In this document: positions 18,319 through 28,500 of the stretch, one piece after another
Layout of the letters: each line of letters opens with the position of its first letter
Numbering within the stretch: position 1 is the stretch's first letter
NCBI GenBank assembly: GCA_945903465.1
Contig: CAMDOF010000017.1
Span: 1 to 64,000 of the forward strand
Length of the DNA: 64,000 bases
Reading direction: 5' to 3'
Source of the DNA: Opitutus sp. GAS368
Lineage (GTDB): Bacteria > Verrucomicrobiota > Verrucomicrobiia > Opitutales > Opitutaceae
Position numbers and translations under genes: made by a program
Notes under the pieces: generated by a model
Databases searched by the model: none
What the model was told of the DNA's origin: nothing
Seen by the model: the letters and a program-made list of their open reading frames with translations, nothing else

Positions 18319-19869
18319 ATGATGAACCCAATGCAACTCCGCCGAACGACGATCCCCGGTGGCAACGTACAACGCTGGTTGATACGGGCCGCACTTTTGT
18401 CGCTCTGGCTCCCGCCCGTTCAGGCTGCGATCGAAGCGGGCTTCGCCGAACGCGACATCACCCCGGAAATCGGCCAGGAACGGCCGGGCGGTTATGCGAA
18501 AGCCTTTCACAAGAAATTTCTCGATCCCTGCAAGGTCCGGGTCGCGCTTTTCGCCGATGGCACCCACACGGTCGTGCTCGTGGGGCTCGATGCCTTGAAG
18601 ATCTCGCGACACGTGGTCCAGGACGCGCGCGCCGAAATCACCCGCCTAACCCAGATCCCCGGGGACGCCGTGATGATTGCCGCCACGCATTCCCACTCGT
18701 CCGGCCCGGTCGGAAACGTGCAGCCGGGGGAATACGATGCCGCGCCGGAACTCCTTCGAAAACTCGCCTATGAGCACACCTCACTCGCGGATGCGGCCTA
18801 TCTCGCGAAGGTGGTCCGGCAAATCGCCGACGGCGTCAAGGCTGCGTCCGACGCGCGCGTGCCGGCGAAAATCGGCTTCGGGGTCGGGCACGAGGACAAG
18901 GTGGGATTCAATCGCCGGCTGCGCATGAAGAACGGACAAACGTGGACGAATCCTGGCGTTGGAAATCCGGACGTCCTGGACTATGCCGGTCCGATCGATC
19001 CCGCCGTCGGTGTGATTGGCGCATGGGACTTGCAGGGACGCCTGCTCGGCACGATCGTGAACTACGCGCTCCACACGAATATCTCCCCCGACGGGATCTC
19101 CGCCAATTGGCCGTATCATCTCGAGCAGACCATCCAGGGCGCGCTGAAGACCAATGCGCCCGTCGTCTTTTTGGCCGGAGCGTGTGGCGATATTTCCAAG
19201 ATCGATACGCTCTCCCCGTTCGAACGTCCCACCGAGGAGCAATGGATGCAAATCGTCGGAGGGCGCGTCGGAGCGGAGGCGGTCAAGGTCCTCCTGACGA
19301 TGCCACGCGGGACAGACATCGCGTTGAACAGCCGCGCAAAGGTCTGGCCGATTCGGCGGCGCCTCCCCTCGCCCGCCACCCTGCAGCGCGCCCGCACCGT
19401 GATCGCCGCCGCCAAGCCCGCCGGGAATCCCGAGCTGACCGAATGGATGTTCGCGAAGGAATCCTTGCTGCTCGAATATCGGGCGCGCATCACCCCGGAT
19501 GTGGAGGTCGAGGTCCAAGTCATCCAGATCGGCCCGGCAGTCTACGTCAGCAATCCGGCCGAATTATTCGTCGAATACGGGCTCGACATCAAGAAACGCA
19601 GTCCATTTCCGTTTACGTTTCCGGTCGAGTTGGCGAATGGCGGTGTTGGATACGTCCCCACCGAGGAGGCATTCGGGCCGGGCGGCGGCGGCTACGAGAC
19701 CCGGATCACCATTTCCAGCAACCTAGAGATCACCGCCGGACGCCAGATGGCCGATGCCGGCGTCGCGCTGGTGAAGGAACTGAAACCCGGCCCGGTTCCC
19801 GGCCGACCCCGTGTCAAACAGCCCGGCCTACCGTGGCTCTTCGGCAATGTCCCGGCCCAGGTGGATTGA
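18319..19869 (+). CDS. Exported neutral/alkaline ceramidase-like hydrolase (copy 2)
   Basis: This 516-residue paralogue of the gene at 13405 is very similar over nearly the whole length and differs mainly in the signal peptide (IRAALLSLWLPPVQA). The same landmarks are present: THSHSSGP, NYALHTN, GACGDIS with the putative nucleophile Ser near residue 293, NPAELFVEYG and YVPTEEAFGPGGGGYE. The ATG at 18319 follows the TBDR stop by one base; ATGs at 18322 and 18331 are alternatives. The last 155 bases, including the stop and a few bases after it, are almost identical to copy 1, unlike the 5' part, which suggests recent gene conversion. It forms the second TBDR/hydrolase pair. Confidence 0.82.
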   Translation: MMNPMQLRRTTIPGGNVQRWLIRAALLSLWLPPVQAAIEAGFAERDITPEIGQERPGGYAKAFHKKFLDPCKVRVALFADGTHTVVLVGLDALKISRHVVQDARAEITRLTQIPGDAVMIAATHSHSSGPVGNVQPGEYDAAPELLRKLAYEHTSLADAAYLAKVVRQIADGVKAASDARVPAKIGFGVGHEDKVGFNRRLRMKNGQTWTNPGVGNPDVLDYAGPIDPAVGVIGAWDLQGRLLGTIVNYALHTNISPDGISANWPYHLEQTIQGALKTNAPVVFLAGACGDISKIDTLSPFERPTEEQWMQIVGGRVGAEAVKVLLTMPRGTDIALNSRAKVWPIRRRLPSPATLQRARTVIAAAKPAGNPELTEWMFAKESLLLEYRARITPDVEVEVQVIQIGPAVYVSNPAELFVEYGLDIKKRSPFPFTFPVELANGGVGYVPTEEAFGPGGGGYETRITISSNLEITAGRQMADAGVALVKELKPGPVPGRPRVKQPGLPWLFGNVPAQVD

Positions 19870-20015
19870 CGCGCAAACGGCGAGTCAGAATCATTCCCAA
19901 TGAGACTTGGAACCCAAACCCCCTCTCGCCCCCCAACCCCGGCGTGTCATGGCGCGGAGCTGGCCCGATGCCGGGCCGTTGGCTGAAAATATCCGATGAA
20001 CCACTCCCCTGATAG

Positions 20016-20105
20016 GTCATTGCGAGCGCGGCTGGCCGAGCGCGGCAATCAATCGTCGGCTTCTCTGGTGGATTGCCGCAGTCGGCAAGGCTCCTTCGCA
20101 ATGAC
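20016..20105. repeat. Interspersed palindrome-bounded repeat (CATTGCGAG type)
   Basis: The segment is bounded by a perfect 10-bp inverted repeat, GTCATTGCGA at 20016-20025 and TCGCAATGAC at 20096-20105. Inside are 'gcggcaat' and 'ggattgccgc' segments. A second diverged copy follows at about 20129-20197 (GAGGCAATCCATCC ... CTCGCGATGACAA). This matches the general look of interspersed GCAATCC-type repeats seen in many bacterial genomes, usually between genes. The 536-base gap 19870-20405 holds this and the hairpin at 20283, and no gene. Confidence 0.6.
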
Positions 20106-20282
20106 AAGCCACCTGGGTTCATCGGCCGCAGCGTGGCGACGAGGCAATCCATCCAGCTGGAGCGCCACGCCCTCGTTCCTCGGGCTCGCGATGACAAACA
20201 AAAGTTCGCAAAGATCGGTTCGGATCGCCTCTTCGTGCGACGATTTCGGGCACGCCATCCTTGGGTCACAGAGGACAAGCAG

Positions 20283-20317
20283 GAGGACACCGGGAAAACG
20301 TCTTTCGCGGTGTCCTC
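20283..20317. repeat. Hairpin upstream of the acyltransferase gene
   Basis: GAGGACACCG (20283-20292) and CGGTGTCCTC (20308-20317) are perfect 10-bp arms around a 15-base loop, with further flanking symmetry (AGAGGAC / GACCTCT). It lies about 90 bases before the acyltransferase ATG. It could be part of the repeat cluster just upstream, a terminator for the preceding unit, or a leader structure. Confidence 0.5.
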
Positions 20318-20405
20318 GGATGGGACCTCTGTGCGCTCAGAATCCAAAATCGGCGCCTTTGATGGCGGCCGCCGGCCGCGGTGCGCAACATGCGGAGTTC
20401 GCCCG

Positions 20406-21623
20406 ATGATAGCCACCGCCCCGGCCACGCCGTCGCCAGCGACCATCGAAGCCGCGCCCTCTTTGCCGGTCGGAGCCGCGGCGCCACCGAAGTCGCCACG
20501 GTTGATGTCCCTCGATGCGTATCGCGGCTTCATCATGTTCATGCTGGCCGGGTCCGGTTTCGGCACGGTCCAGATGGCGCGGAAGTTTCCCGACAGCGCG
20601 TGGTCGTTTTGGGCCAATCAGTTTTCGCACACGCCCTGGCAATGGGGGGCGTTCTGGGATCTGATCATGCCGGCGTTCATGATGATGGTGGGCGTCGCGA
20701 TGCCCCTCTCCTATGCGCGGCGCCAAGAGGAGGGCGACACGTTTGCCCGGCAATTGCGCCACGCCATCATCCGCGCCCTGGTGCTGGTCCTGCTCGGCTC
20801 CGCGCTCATGACGCAGAATGCGCGCTTTGTAAACGTCCTCACCCAGATCGGCCTCGGCTACGTTTTTATTTTCCTGCTGCTGCGACGGAGCCCGCGTTTT
20901 CAGCTCGGGGCAATCGCGGTCATCCTGACGGGGCATTGGTTGCTGTTTGCGACCTATCCGACGCCGGGCCCGGGGTATGATTTCGCGGCCGCCGGGGCGA
21001 ACCCGGCCGACATACTGCCCGGTTTTTGGGCGCACTGGAGCAAGAACCTCAGCCTCTCAGCCGATTTTGATCGTTGGTTGCTCAACCTGTTTCCCAACGA
21101 CAAACTGTTTGTCAATCAGGTGGGGAGCACGACGACGCTGAATTTCATCCCGGCGATGGCGAACATGATCCTCGGGGTGATGAGCGGACAGGTGCTGATG
21201 AGCGCCCGGCCGCCCGGCGCCAAATTCGCGTGGCTCGTGCGCACCGGCGCAGTTTGCCTGGTGCTGGGAATCGTGGCGGGCCTCACGATTTGCCCCGTGA
21301 TCAAACGCATCTGGACGCCCTCGTTCGCGCTCTACAGCAGTGGTTGGACACTGTGGATGCTCGCGGCGTTTTATTGGGTCATCGACGTCCGCGGTTACAA
21401 GCGCTGGGCGTTTCCTCTGCTCGTCTTTGGCGCGAATTCCCTGGCGATTTACGTGATGACCTTGCTCTGGCCCGCCTGGATCAAGCACACGCTGGCGCAG
21501 CAATGGGGCGCCGGGATTTTTTCCGGCCCCCACGGCCCGGTTTGGGAACGGTTCGCCATACTCCTCGTGTTGTGGTTCTTCTGCTGGTGGCTGTATCGTC
21601 GAAAGCTTTTTTTCCGGATATGA
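20406..21623 (+). CDS. Membrane acyltransferase of the DUF5009/HGSNAT-like family
   Basis: This is an integral membrane protein of 405 residues with about ten hydrophobic segments and the family opening SPRLMSLDAYRGFIMFML. Later blocks include WDLIMPAFMMMVGVAMPLSY and PLLVFGANSLAIYV. Relatives include heparan-alpha-glucosaminide N-acetyltransferase, which passes acetyl from cytoplasmic acetyl-CoA to an amino sugar across the membrane. Bacterial members are common in sulfated-glycan gene clusters but are mostly uncharacterised. The ATG at 20406 was chosen because upstream codons read through repeat DNA. Its stop overlaps the sulfatase start (ATGA at 21620-21623), so the two are coupled. Confidence 0.82.
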   Translation: MIATAPATPSPATIEAAPSLPVGAAAPPKSPRLMSLDAYRGFIMFMLAGSGFGTVQMARKFPDSAWSFWANQFSHTPWQWGAFWDLIMPAFMMMVGVAMPLSYARRQEEGDTFARQLRHAIIRALVLVLLGSALMTQNARFVNVLTQIGLGYVFIFLLLRRSPRFQLGAIAVILTGHWLLFATYPTPGPGYDFAAAGANPADILPGFWAHWSKNLSLSADFDRWLLNLFPNDKLFVNQVGSTTTLNFIPAMANMILGVMSGQVLMSARPPGAKFAWLVRTGAVCLVLGIVAGLTICPVIKRIWTPSFALYSSGWTLWMLAAFYWVIDVRGYKRWAFPLLVFGANSLAIYVMTLLWPAWIKHTLAQQWGAGIFSGPHGPVWERFAILLVLWFFCWWLYRRKLFFRI

Positions 21624-23110
21624 ACCATCCCTTCCCGCCCCTCCCCATTGCCCGTAGCCAGGTCGTTCGTATCTGGATTCCATTGATGCTGCTCACGCTG
21701 GCGGCGGCGATGGCCCGGGCGGAGTCGCGGCCCAACATCCTGCTGCTGATCGGCGACAACTGGCTCTACGATCACGCCGGCGCCCACGGCTACCCGATGG
21801 TGAAGACTCCGGTGTTCGACCGCATGGTGCGGGAGGGCACGCGCTTCACGAACGCGTTCTGCCCGGTGCCGTCGTGCGGCCCCACGCGATCCAGTTTCGT
21901 CACCGGGCGGGCGGCGCATCAGCTGGAGGAAATCGCCAATCACGGCGGACGGTTCCCCGGGAAATTCCGCGTCTTCGTCGATGCGCTGACCGTGAGCGGT
22001 TATCATGCGGGTTACAGCGGCAAAGGCTGGGCGCCGGGTATCTACGAGGGATTTGGGCGCACCGAATCGCCCGCCGGAAAACTCTACAAAAACTTTCCCG
22101 AGTTCATGCAGAAGCGCGGTGAACAGCAGCCGTTTTTTTTCTGGTTTGGATCCACGCACACCGCCCTCCGCTACTGGAAAAAGGGCCTGGGCGCCCAGCA
22201 CGGCATCGATCCGGCGCGCGTGAAGGTTCCCGGCTACCTGCCGGACGCACCTGAGGTCCGCGAGGAGATCGCCGACTATCTCGCGACGGTGGAGGAGATG
22301 GACGCGGCGTTTGGCGAAGCGGTCGCCTTGCTGGAAAAGAACGGCGAACTCGACAACACGATCGTCATTCAAACGAGCGACAATGGCTGGCAGATGCCGC
22401 GAGGCTTGGGCGCGGTCTACGAAGCCGGCACGCACGTTCCGCTCGCCATCCGCTGGCCGGGCCGGATTCCGGCGGGGCGCGTGCTGAACGAATTTGTGTC
22501 CGTGACCGACTATGCGCCCACGATTCTGGAAATGGCCGGGCTCGTGCCATGGCCGGAGATGACCGGCCGCAGTTTTCTCGACATCCTCACCGGCAAGCCG
22601 GGCGCGGTCGTGCGCGATCACGTTTTCGTGGAACGTGAACGCCACGCCAATGTCCGGCGCGGCGATCAGAGTTATCCTGTGCGCGGCGTGCGCACGAAGG
22701 ACTTTCTGTATGTGCGAAACTTGCGCCCGAACCGGCAGCCGTCGGGTGATCCGATCGTGTATTATGCCGTCGGGCCCTACGGAGACGTCGATCCGAGCCG
22801 CACCAAGGGCTACATGATCGCGCACCAGGCCGAGCCAACGATGCAGCGGCTTTTCGCCCTGAGTTTCAAGAAACGGCCGGCGGAGGAGCTCTACGATTTG
22901 CGCAACGATCCCGAACAGCTCGTCAACGTCGCCGCGCAACCGGCGTTGGCCGCGGCGAAAAAACAAATGAGCGACCGCGTCGACGCCTGGATGAAGGAGA
23001 CCGCCGACCCGCGCCTCGATCCCCAATTCGACGACTTCGACAAATACCCGTATTATGGCGGCGGCATGGCGCCGGAATTGCGTGCCTGGGAAGCGGAGAA
23101 ACCGCAGTGA
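21620..23110 (+). CDS. Exported sulfatase (family S1)
   Basis: Type I sulfatases hydrolyse sulfate esters using a formylglycine made from Cys. The 496-residue product has a signal peptide (IPLMLLTLAAAMARA). The modification site is Cys 86 in CGPTRSSFVTGR (CxPxR). Other features are a GYHAGYSGKGW block, IQTSDNGW near the middle and a GxxVPLAIRWPGRIPAG segment. The first metal-binding pair normally written DD is G-D-N here (LLIGDNW), so one acidic ligand differs. The modifying enzyme is not in the window. It overlaps the acyltransferase gene by four bases and is followed after 13 bases by a FAD oxidoreductase. Confidence 0.9.
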   Translation: MNHPFPPLPIARSQVVRIWIPLMLLTLAAAMARAESRPNILLLIGDNWLYDHAGAHGYPMVKTPVFDRMVREGTRFTNAFCPVPSCGPTRSSFVTGRAAHQLEEIANHGGRFPGKFRVFVDALTVSGYHAGYSGKGWAPGIYEGFGRTESPAGKLYKNFPEFMQKRGEQQPFFFWFGSTHTALRYWKKGLGAQHGIDPARVKVPGYLPDAPEVREEIADYLATVEEMDAAFGEAVALLEKNGELDNTIVIQTSDNGWQMPRGLGAVYEAGTHVPLAIRWPGRIPAGRVLNEFVSVTDYAPTILEMAGLVPWPEMTGRSFLDILTGKPGAVVRDHVFVERERHANVRRGDQSYPVRGVRTKDFLYVRNLRPNRQPSGDPIVYYAVGPYGDVDPSRTKGYMIAHQAEPTMQRLFALSFKKRPAEELYDLRNDPEQLVNVAAQPALAAAKKQMSDRVDAWMKETADPRLDPQFDDFDKYPYYGGGMAPELRAWEAEKPQ

Positions 23111-23123
23111 GCCTTTGCGTCGC

Positions 23124-24626
23124 ATGAGCACCTCTCAGCCCCAGCTGTTCCCACCCCGCGCCGTTCCCGTCCTGACCCGACGGAAAGCGTTGCAGACGGG
23201 CGCAACCCTCCTGGCCGGCTTGGCGGTTTCCGCCTCTGGCGCCGCGACCGGCCGCGTCAAGAAAGTGATCGTCGCCGGTGGCGGCCTCGCCGGGTTGAGC
23301 TGCGCGTTCGAGCTGATGAACCAAGGACACGACGTCACGCTGCTCGAGGCCTCGCGCCGCACCGGCGGCCACGTGAAGACCATCCGCGATCCGCTGCCGG
23401 CCGGGCTCTATGCCGACGTCGGCGCGGAGCAGTTTCCCGCCCGGCCGGCCTACGCGCTCGTCTGGGATTACGTGGAAAAATTCGGCCTCACGGCGATGCG
23501 TTGGGATCGGCACGAAAACATGCAGCGGAAATTGGGCGACCGTTGGGTGAGCGAAACTCGATTTAGCGAGCCGGCGTTTTTGCGAAGCCTCGGCTTCACC
23601 CCGCGCGAGGCTGATTACATTGCGGAGCACGGCATGTCGGAACTGCCGCTCCTCTATTTCGAAAAACAAATCGCGAAATTCCGCGACGAATACCAACCGT
23701 TGGGCATCGGGCTGGACGGGCTGGATGACGTGCTGGCCGCCGACCTGATGGCACAGGCAGGCGCGTCGGAGGCGGCGATCCGTTTCTCCCGCCTCGGCCG
23801 GCGGGCCACGCAGGGCAAGCCGCCGGCGCGCGGCGATGCCTCCGCGCTTTATCGGATCTGGATGATGGCGATCTTGCAAAAACGCGGCCTACGCCTGCAA
23901 CCGAAGGAAGTTTTTCACCTCAAGGGCGGCAACCAACAATTACCCGATGCCCTCGCCGCGCGACTCGACGCGCGCGTGCGCAAAAACTGCCCGGTCACGG
24001 CGATCCGCCACACCGGCACCTCTGTCACGGTCAACTACGATGAAGCCGGCGTGAAACGGGAGCTGAGCGCGGACTATCTGGTGATGAGCATGTCACCGGC
24101 GGCCGTGGTCGGAATCAACGTCTCGCCCGCGTGGTCGGAGGCCAAGGCCCACGCGCTCACTCACACCGTGCTGGGCATGCAATCGCGTGTCCTGCTCGTC
24201 GCCAAAACCGCGTTTTGGAAAGGCGACATTCCAAGCATCAATTTCCTCAGCGGCGACTCCAGCATGGGTTCGGTGTGCGAAACGGCCACGGAAGTTCCCG
24301 GAGAGCGTCGCTTGCTCTTCGGCTCCGGGCAACCGGTGCAAACTCCGGAACAGACGATCGAGGCCTTTAAGAAATTTTATCCGGGCAAGGTGACGCCGGA
24401 GTTCGAGCAATGCATCGTGCATCAATGGTGGAAGGAAGAACCGACCTGCGTCGGCTGCGAGCGGGATCCCTTTCCGCCGGGTCAACTCGCGAAATTCTGG
24501 CCGCACCTCATCGAGCCGGTGGGCCGGATCCATTTTGCCGGCGCGTCCTACGACAACATGTGGCGCGGCCTGGAGGCCGCCACGCGTTCCGCCCATCGGG
24601 CCGCCAAGAAAATCAACGAGGCCTGA
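23124..24626 (+). CDS. FAD-dependent amine-oxidase-like oxidoreductase, probably Tat-exported
   Basis: This is a 500-residue flavoprotein. An N-terminal twin-arginine-type signal (TRRKALQTGATLLAGLAVSASGA) precedes a classical FAD-binding Rossmann motif (VIVAGGGLAGLSCAFELMNQ) and TGGHVKTI. The second half has an amine-oxidase-type C-terminus (GRIHFAGASYDNMWRGLEAA). Such enzymes oxidise amines, sugars or carotenoid-like substrates; nothing here fixes the substrate. Its likely periplasmic location fits the surrounding exported enzymes. The ATG at 23124 places the Tat motif near the N-terminus. One base separates it from the next gene. Confidence 0.82.
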   Translation: MSTSQPQLFPPRAVPVLTRRKALQTGATLLAGLAVSASGAATGRVKKVIVAGGGLAGLSCAFELMNQGHDVTLLEASRRTGGHVKTIRDPLPAGLYADVGAEQFPARPAYALVWDYVEKFGLTAMRWDRHENMQRKLGDRWVSETRFSEPAFLRSLGFTPREADYIAEHGMSELPLLYFEKQIAKFRDEYQPLGIGLDGLDDVLAADLMAQAGASEAAIRFSRLGRRATQGKPPARGDASALYRIWMMAILQKRGLRLQPKEVFHLKGGNQQLPDALAARLDARVRKNCPVTAIRHTGTSVTVNYDEAGVKRELSADYLVMSMSPAAVVGINVSPAWSEAKAHALTHTVLGMQSRVLLVAKTAFWKGDIPSINFLSGDSSMGSVCETATEVPGERRLLFGSGQPVQTPEQTIEAFKKFYPGKVTPEFEQCIVHQWWKEEPTCVGCERDPFPPGQLAKFWPHLIEPVGRIHFAGASYDNMWRGLEAATRSAHRAAKKINEA

Positions 24627-24627
24627 A

Positions 24628-25524
24628 ATGAACCGCCGCACCTTCATCCACTGTTCCGCGTGCACCGTCGCGCTCTCGACCGTCACCCGGTCGGCCGCCG
24701 CCGCGGCAAAATCCCTTTCACTCGCGGGCGAGGTGGGCATCACCACCGGTTCGTTCATGCGGCATTACACGGTGGAAGCGCGCGCCGGAAAACTGCGGCT
24801 CCTTGATCTGCCAAAGCGGATGCACGACGAACTCGGCATGAAGGTGATCGACCTGATGACGGCAACATTGGCGTCAACGGAACCCGCCTATCTCGACCAG
24901 CTGCGCGCCGCCGCAGATCGCGCGGGCTGCGTGCTCACGAATCTAAAGATGAACAATCCCGGCCTCGATCTCGCGAGCGAAGACGAGTCGGTGCTTCGCC
25001 ACGCGATCAACGAATATAAGCGCACGATGGACGTCGCCGCGCGCCTCGGCGTGCGCTGGGTGCGCCCGCTACCGGGACCGAAGCGGCCAAATTTTAAGCG
25101 CGTGACGTCGGTCTACCGCGAATTGATGGACTACGGCGCGTCGCGGGGACTTACCCTGCTCGTGGAGAACTACGGCTGGATGCAGGATGACCCCGACGCG
25201 ATTCCGGCGCTCATCAAGGCAGTCGGGCCGGGGCTGCGTTCGCAACCGGACACGAGAAACTGGACGGACGCGGTGCGTTACGAAGGGCTGACCAAGGCAT
25301 TTCCCTACGCGGTCTCGTGTGACTTCAAGCCGTTTGCCCTCGAGGCCGACGGCTCACATCCGCGCTTCGATCTGAGGCGTTGTTTCCAAATTGGCTGGGA
25401 TGCCGGGTTCCGCGGGCCATGGTGTCTGGAGCATTTTCACGATGATCTCCGGGAGCAGTTCCGCGAGATGGGCCTTTTGCGCGACCGCTTGCAACAATGG
25501 ACCCGCGAGCAGAAGAATTCCTGA
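24628..25524 (+). CDS. TIM-barrel protein of the sugar-phosphate isomerase/epimerase type
   Basis: The product has 298 residues and begins MNRRTFIHCSACTVALSTVTRSAAAAA, a Tat-like export signal. The rest has the alternating strand pattern of AP-endonuclease-2/xylose-isomerase-like barrels: LGMKVIDLMTA, AGCVLTNLKMNNP, LGVRWVRPLPG, GLTLLVENYGWM, VSCDFKPF, FRGPWCLEHFHDD. The acidic residues in LLVENY and CDFK are in positions usual for metal binding. Members isomerise or epimerise free sugars, keto-sugars or phosphates. Being exported here argues against a phosphorylated substrate. It lies one base after the FAD oxidoreductase, so probably the same transcript. Confidence 0.8.
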   Translation: MNRRTFIHCSACTVALSTVTRSAAAAAKSLSLAGEVGITTGSFMRHYTVEARAGKLRLLDLPKRMHDELGMKVIDLMTATLASTEPAYLDQLRAAADRAGCVLTNLKMNNPGLDLASEDESVLRHAINEYKRTMDVAARLGVRWVRPLPGPKRPNFKRVTSVYRELMDYGASRGLTLLVENYGWMQDDPDAIPALIKAVGPGLRSQPDTRNWTDAVRYEGLTKAFPYAVSCDFKPFALEADGSHPRFDLRRCFQIGWDAGFRGPWCLEHFHDDLREQFREMGLLRDRLQQWTREQKNS

Positions 25525-25577
25525 GCTTGGCTTCCCCAGTTTCTACCGGAGAGACCGGTTCTATCACCCTATCCCTC

Positions 25578-28500
25578 ATGACCACCCTAAGACGATTCGC
25601 TCTGCTCGCATGCGCACTCGCGACCACCATCCCTCGCACCTTTGTCAGCGCAGCCGAGCCGACACCCGCCAACGGCAGTGTCTCTGGCCGCGTGCAAAAC
25701 GTCGCCACCGGCCAGTATCTCAACCGGGCGCGCGTCGCGATGAAAGGCACCGACATCGTCGTGTTCACCGACGAATATGGCACCTACAAACTCGCCGGCA
25801 TTCCGAGCGGGCCGACGGTGCTCGAATTTTTTTATACCGACCTCGACGCGCAGGAGGTAGCCGTCGACATCCCGGCAGGACGGCCCATCGAGCGCGATGT
25901 CAGTCTCACGAGTGTCGCCCGCTACGGGCAGAGCTCCGGCGTGGTGAAACTCGATCCCTTCAAGGTCGCGTCGAACAAGGAGACCGATGCCCAGGCGATT
26001 GCGACCAACGAGCAGCGGTTCGCTGCCAACCTCAAGACCGTGATCGCCACCGACTCGCTCGGGGAGGTTTTCGGCAGCAGCGCGGGTGACTTCCTGAAAT
26101 TTCTGCCAGGACTTTCCGCCGACTACGACAACGCCGAGGTCAGCACCATCTCCGTGCGCGGCATGGGGGGCGACAAGACGACGGTCATGTTCGACGGCGC
26201 GCCAATCGTCACGGGCGCCAACACCGGCCCGACCCGCGCGGTGGAGATGCGGACCCAGTCGCTCAACAACGTCACCCGCGTCGACGTGACCAAAGTGCCC
26301 ACGCCCGCGAGCCCCGCCGACACGCTGGCCGGTTCGATCAACCTGGTCAGCAAGAATGCCTTTGAGCGCAGCCACGCCGAGTTCCGCTACGGCCTCAACC
26401 TCGCTGCGACCAGCAACACGCTGAGCCTCGCGAAGAGCCCCACGTCCTACAAGGATCAGGAAGTCTCCAAAGTGAAACCGGGGTTCGATTTCGACTACAC
26501 GCTGCCGATTGGAAAAAACTTCGGCGTGGTGCTGACGGGCGTCTATGCGCAGAAATTCAATGAGCAAAACATCTCCCGCAAGACCTGGAGCAACGCCGGC
26601 ACCGACACCGGGGCCGCGGTCGCCAATCCGTTCCTCCAGCAGTTCTTGATTCAGGACTCCCCCCGCTACACCAACCGCAGCATCTACAGTGCGAAGGCCG
26701 ACTGGCGCGTGACGCCCAATTCGGTTCTGACCGTTGGCAGCCGCTATGGCAAAAATGTGCGCGCCAGCACCGGTCACACCACGATGACGCCGAGCGCCGG
26801 CACGGTCGGCACGCCCACCCCGGCCACCGGCACGCGGCTCAGCTATGGGCCGGACTTTACGATCGGGGCGACCGGCCGCGGCGCGCTCACCGTCACGGGT
26901 GGCTGGCAATATAGCGCCGACTACACTTCCGGCACCAACCTCGGTTACCGGTACGACGACGGCAAATGGCGGATCGAAGCGAACGCCAACTATTCCCAGT
27001 CCGAGACTATTCTGCCCAGCACCACGCGGGGACATTTCAACAACGTCACCGCCATAAACCGCAATCCGGTGCGCGTGACGTTCCGGAATATCGGCGAGGA
27101 ACGGCCGGAGAGCATCGAGGTCTTCGACAACGCCAACCAGCCGGTGGCGCTGCTCAACCCCGCGAACTACCGGGTTTCCGCCGCCACGCTCGATGATCGC
27201 CGGCACGTGCTCAGCTCGAAGTTTGCCAACCTCGACGTCCGGCGCCGGCTGGATGTGTTCACGTTTCCCTTCGCGCTGCAGGGTGGTGGCCAGCGGCGTA
27301 TCCAGAATGTCGATGCGCGCCGCGAAGCGGGGACGTTCACCTACACCGGCGCGAATGCCGACGTGGAGCCGTACCTTTACGACGTCTACAAGAACCAGGA
27401 GCTCTTCCTGGGGTTCCGCGACCCGATCGGCATCAATCCGGGCAAAGCGTGGCAGGCGTATCAGACCAACCAGTCGTTGTTCACCATGACTCCCGCGCAA
27501 ATCGTGGCGGCGGAAAACACCCGGCTGAGCACCTCGCAGTTTGCCGAAGAGACGGTCACCGCCGGATATCTGCAGGCGGAGGCCCGCCTGTTCAAGGGTC
27601 GCCTGAATATCCTCACGGGCGTCCGCTACGAAACGACCGACGTCACCGGCCAGGGGCTCCTGTTTGATCCAAACGCCGCTTTCGCCCGCAACGCGGACGG
27701 ATCGTTCGCCCGCAATGCGCAGGGGGCGCGGGTGCGCCGGCCGGACGCAGGGGCCGCCGGTTCGCTCGAGGAGACGCGGCTCACGCGCAAGGAGCGCGCA
27801 TTCACCGCCCAGCGCACCTACGACGGCTATTATCCGAGCCTTCACCTCACCTACAACCTCAAGGAGAACTTCCAGGTCCGGCTCGCCTGGGCGCAAACCT
27901 ATGGGCGGCCGAATTTTCCGGACATCATCCCCAGCGCCACCGTGCAGGAAGCCGACCTGACCACCGGCGAATTGAGCGATCCATCGATCGCGCGCGGCAA
28001 CATCACCGTTACCAACACCGGCCTGAAACCGTGGACCGCGAACAACTATGATCTCTCGCTGGAATACTACACGCCACAGGGCGGTGTCATCAGCGCCGGG
28101 GTATTTCTCAAGGAGATCAAGGACTTCTTCGGCAACGCCGTGAAGATCGCCACGGCGGCGGATTTGGCGGCCCTCGATCTCGATCCCAGATATCTCGGGT
28201 GGAATCTCTCGACGACCTTCAACTCCGGCCGCGCCACGATTCAAGGCGTCGAGTTCAACGTCCGCCAGTCGCTCCGGCCGTTCGGCGGAATCGGCCGATA
28301 CTTCACGGTTTTCGCCAACGCGACCAAACTTCATCTGGACGGGAACCCGAACGCCTCTTTCACCAGCTTCGTGCCCGAGACTGCGAATTGGGGCATCCAA
28401 TTCAACTGGAGGCGCCTGACGTTCATGCCGCGATGGAATTATCGCGGTCTCAACAAACTCCTGCCGCAGCCGGCGTGGGGACCGGATGGTTATCAATATA

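Noticed and set aside
20016-20200. tRNA or small RNA gene in the repeat-rich gap
   Set aside because: The symmetry is explained by the palindromic CATTGCGAG-type repeats. No cloverleaf or T-loop consensus was found there or in any other gap.
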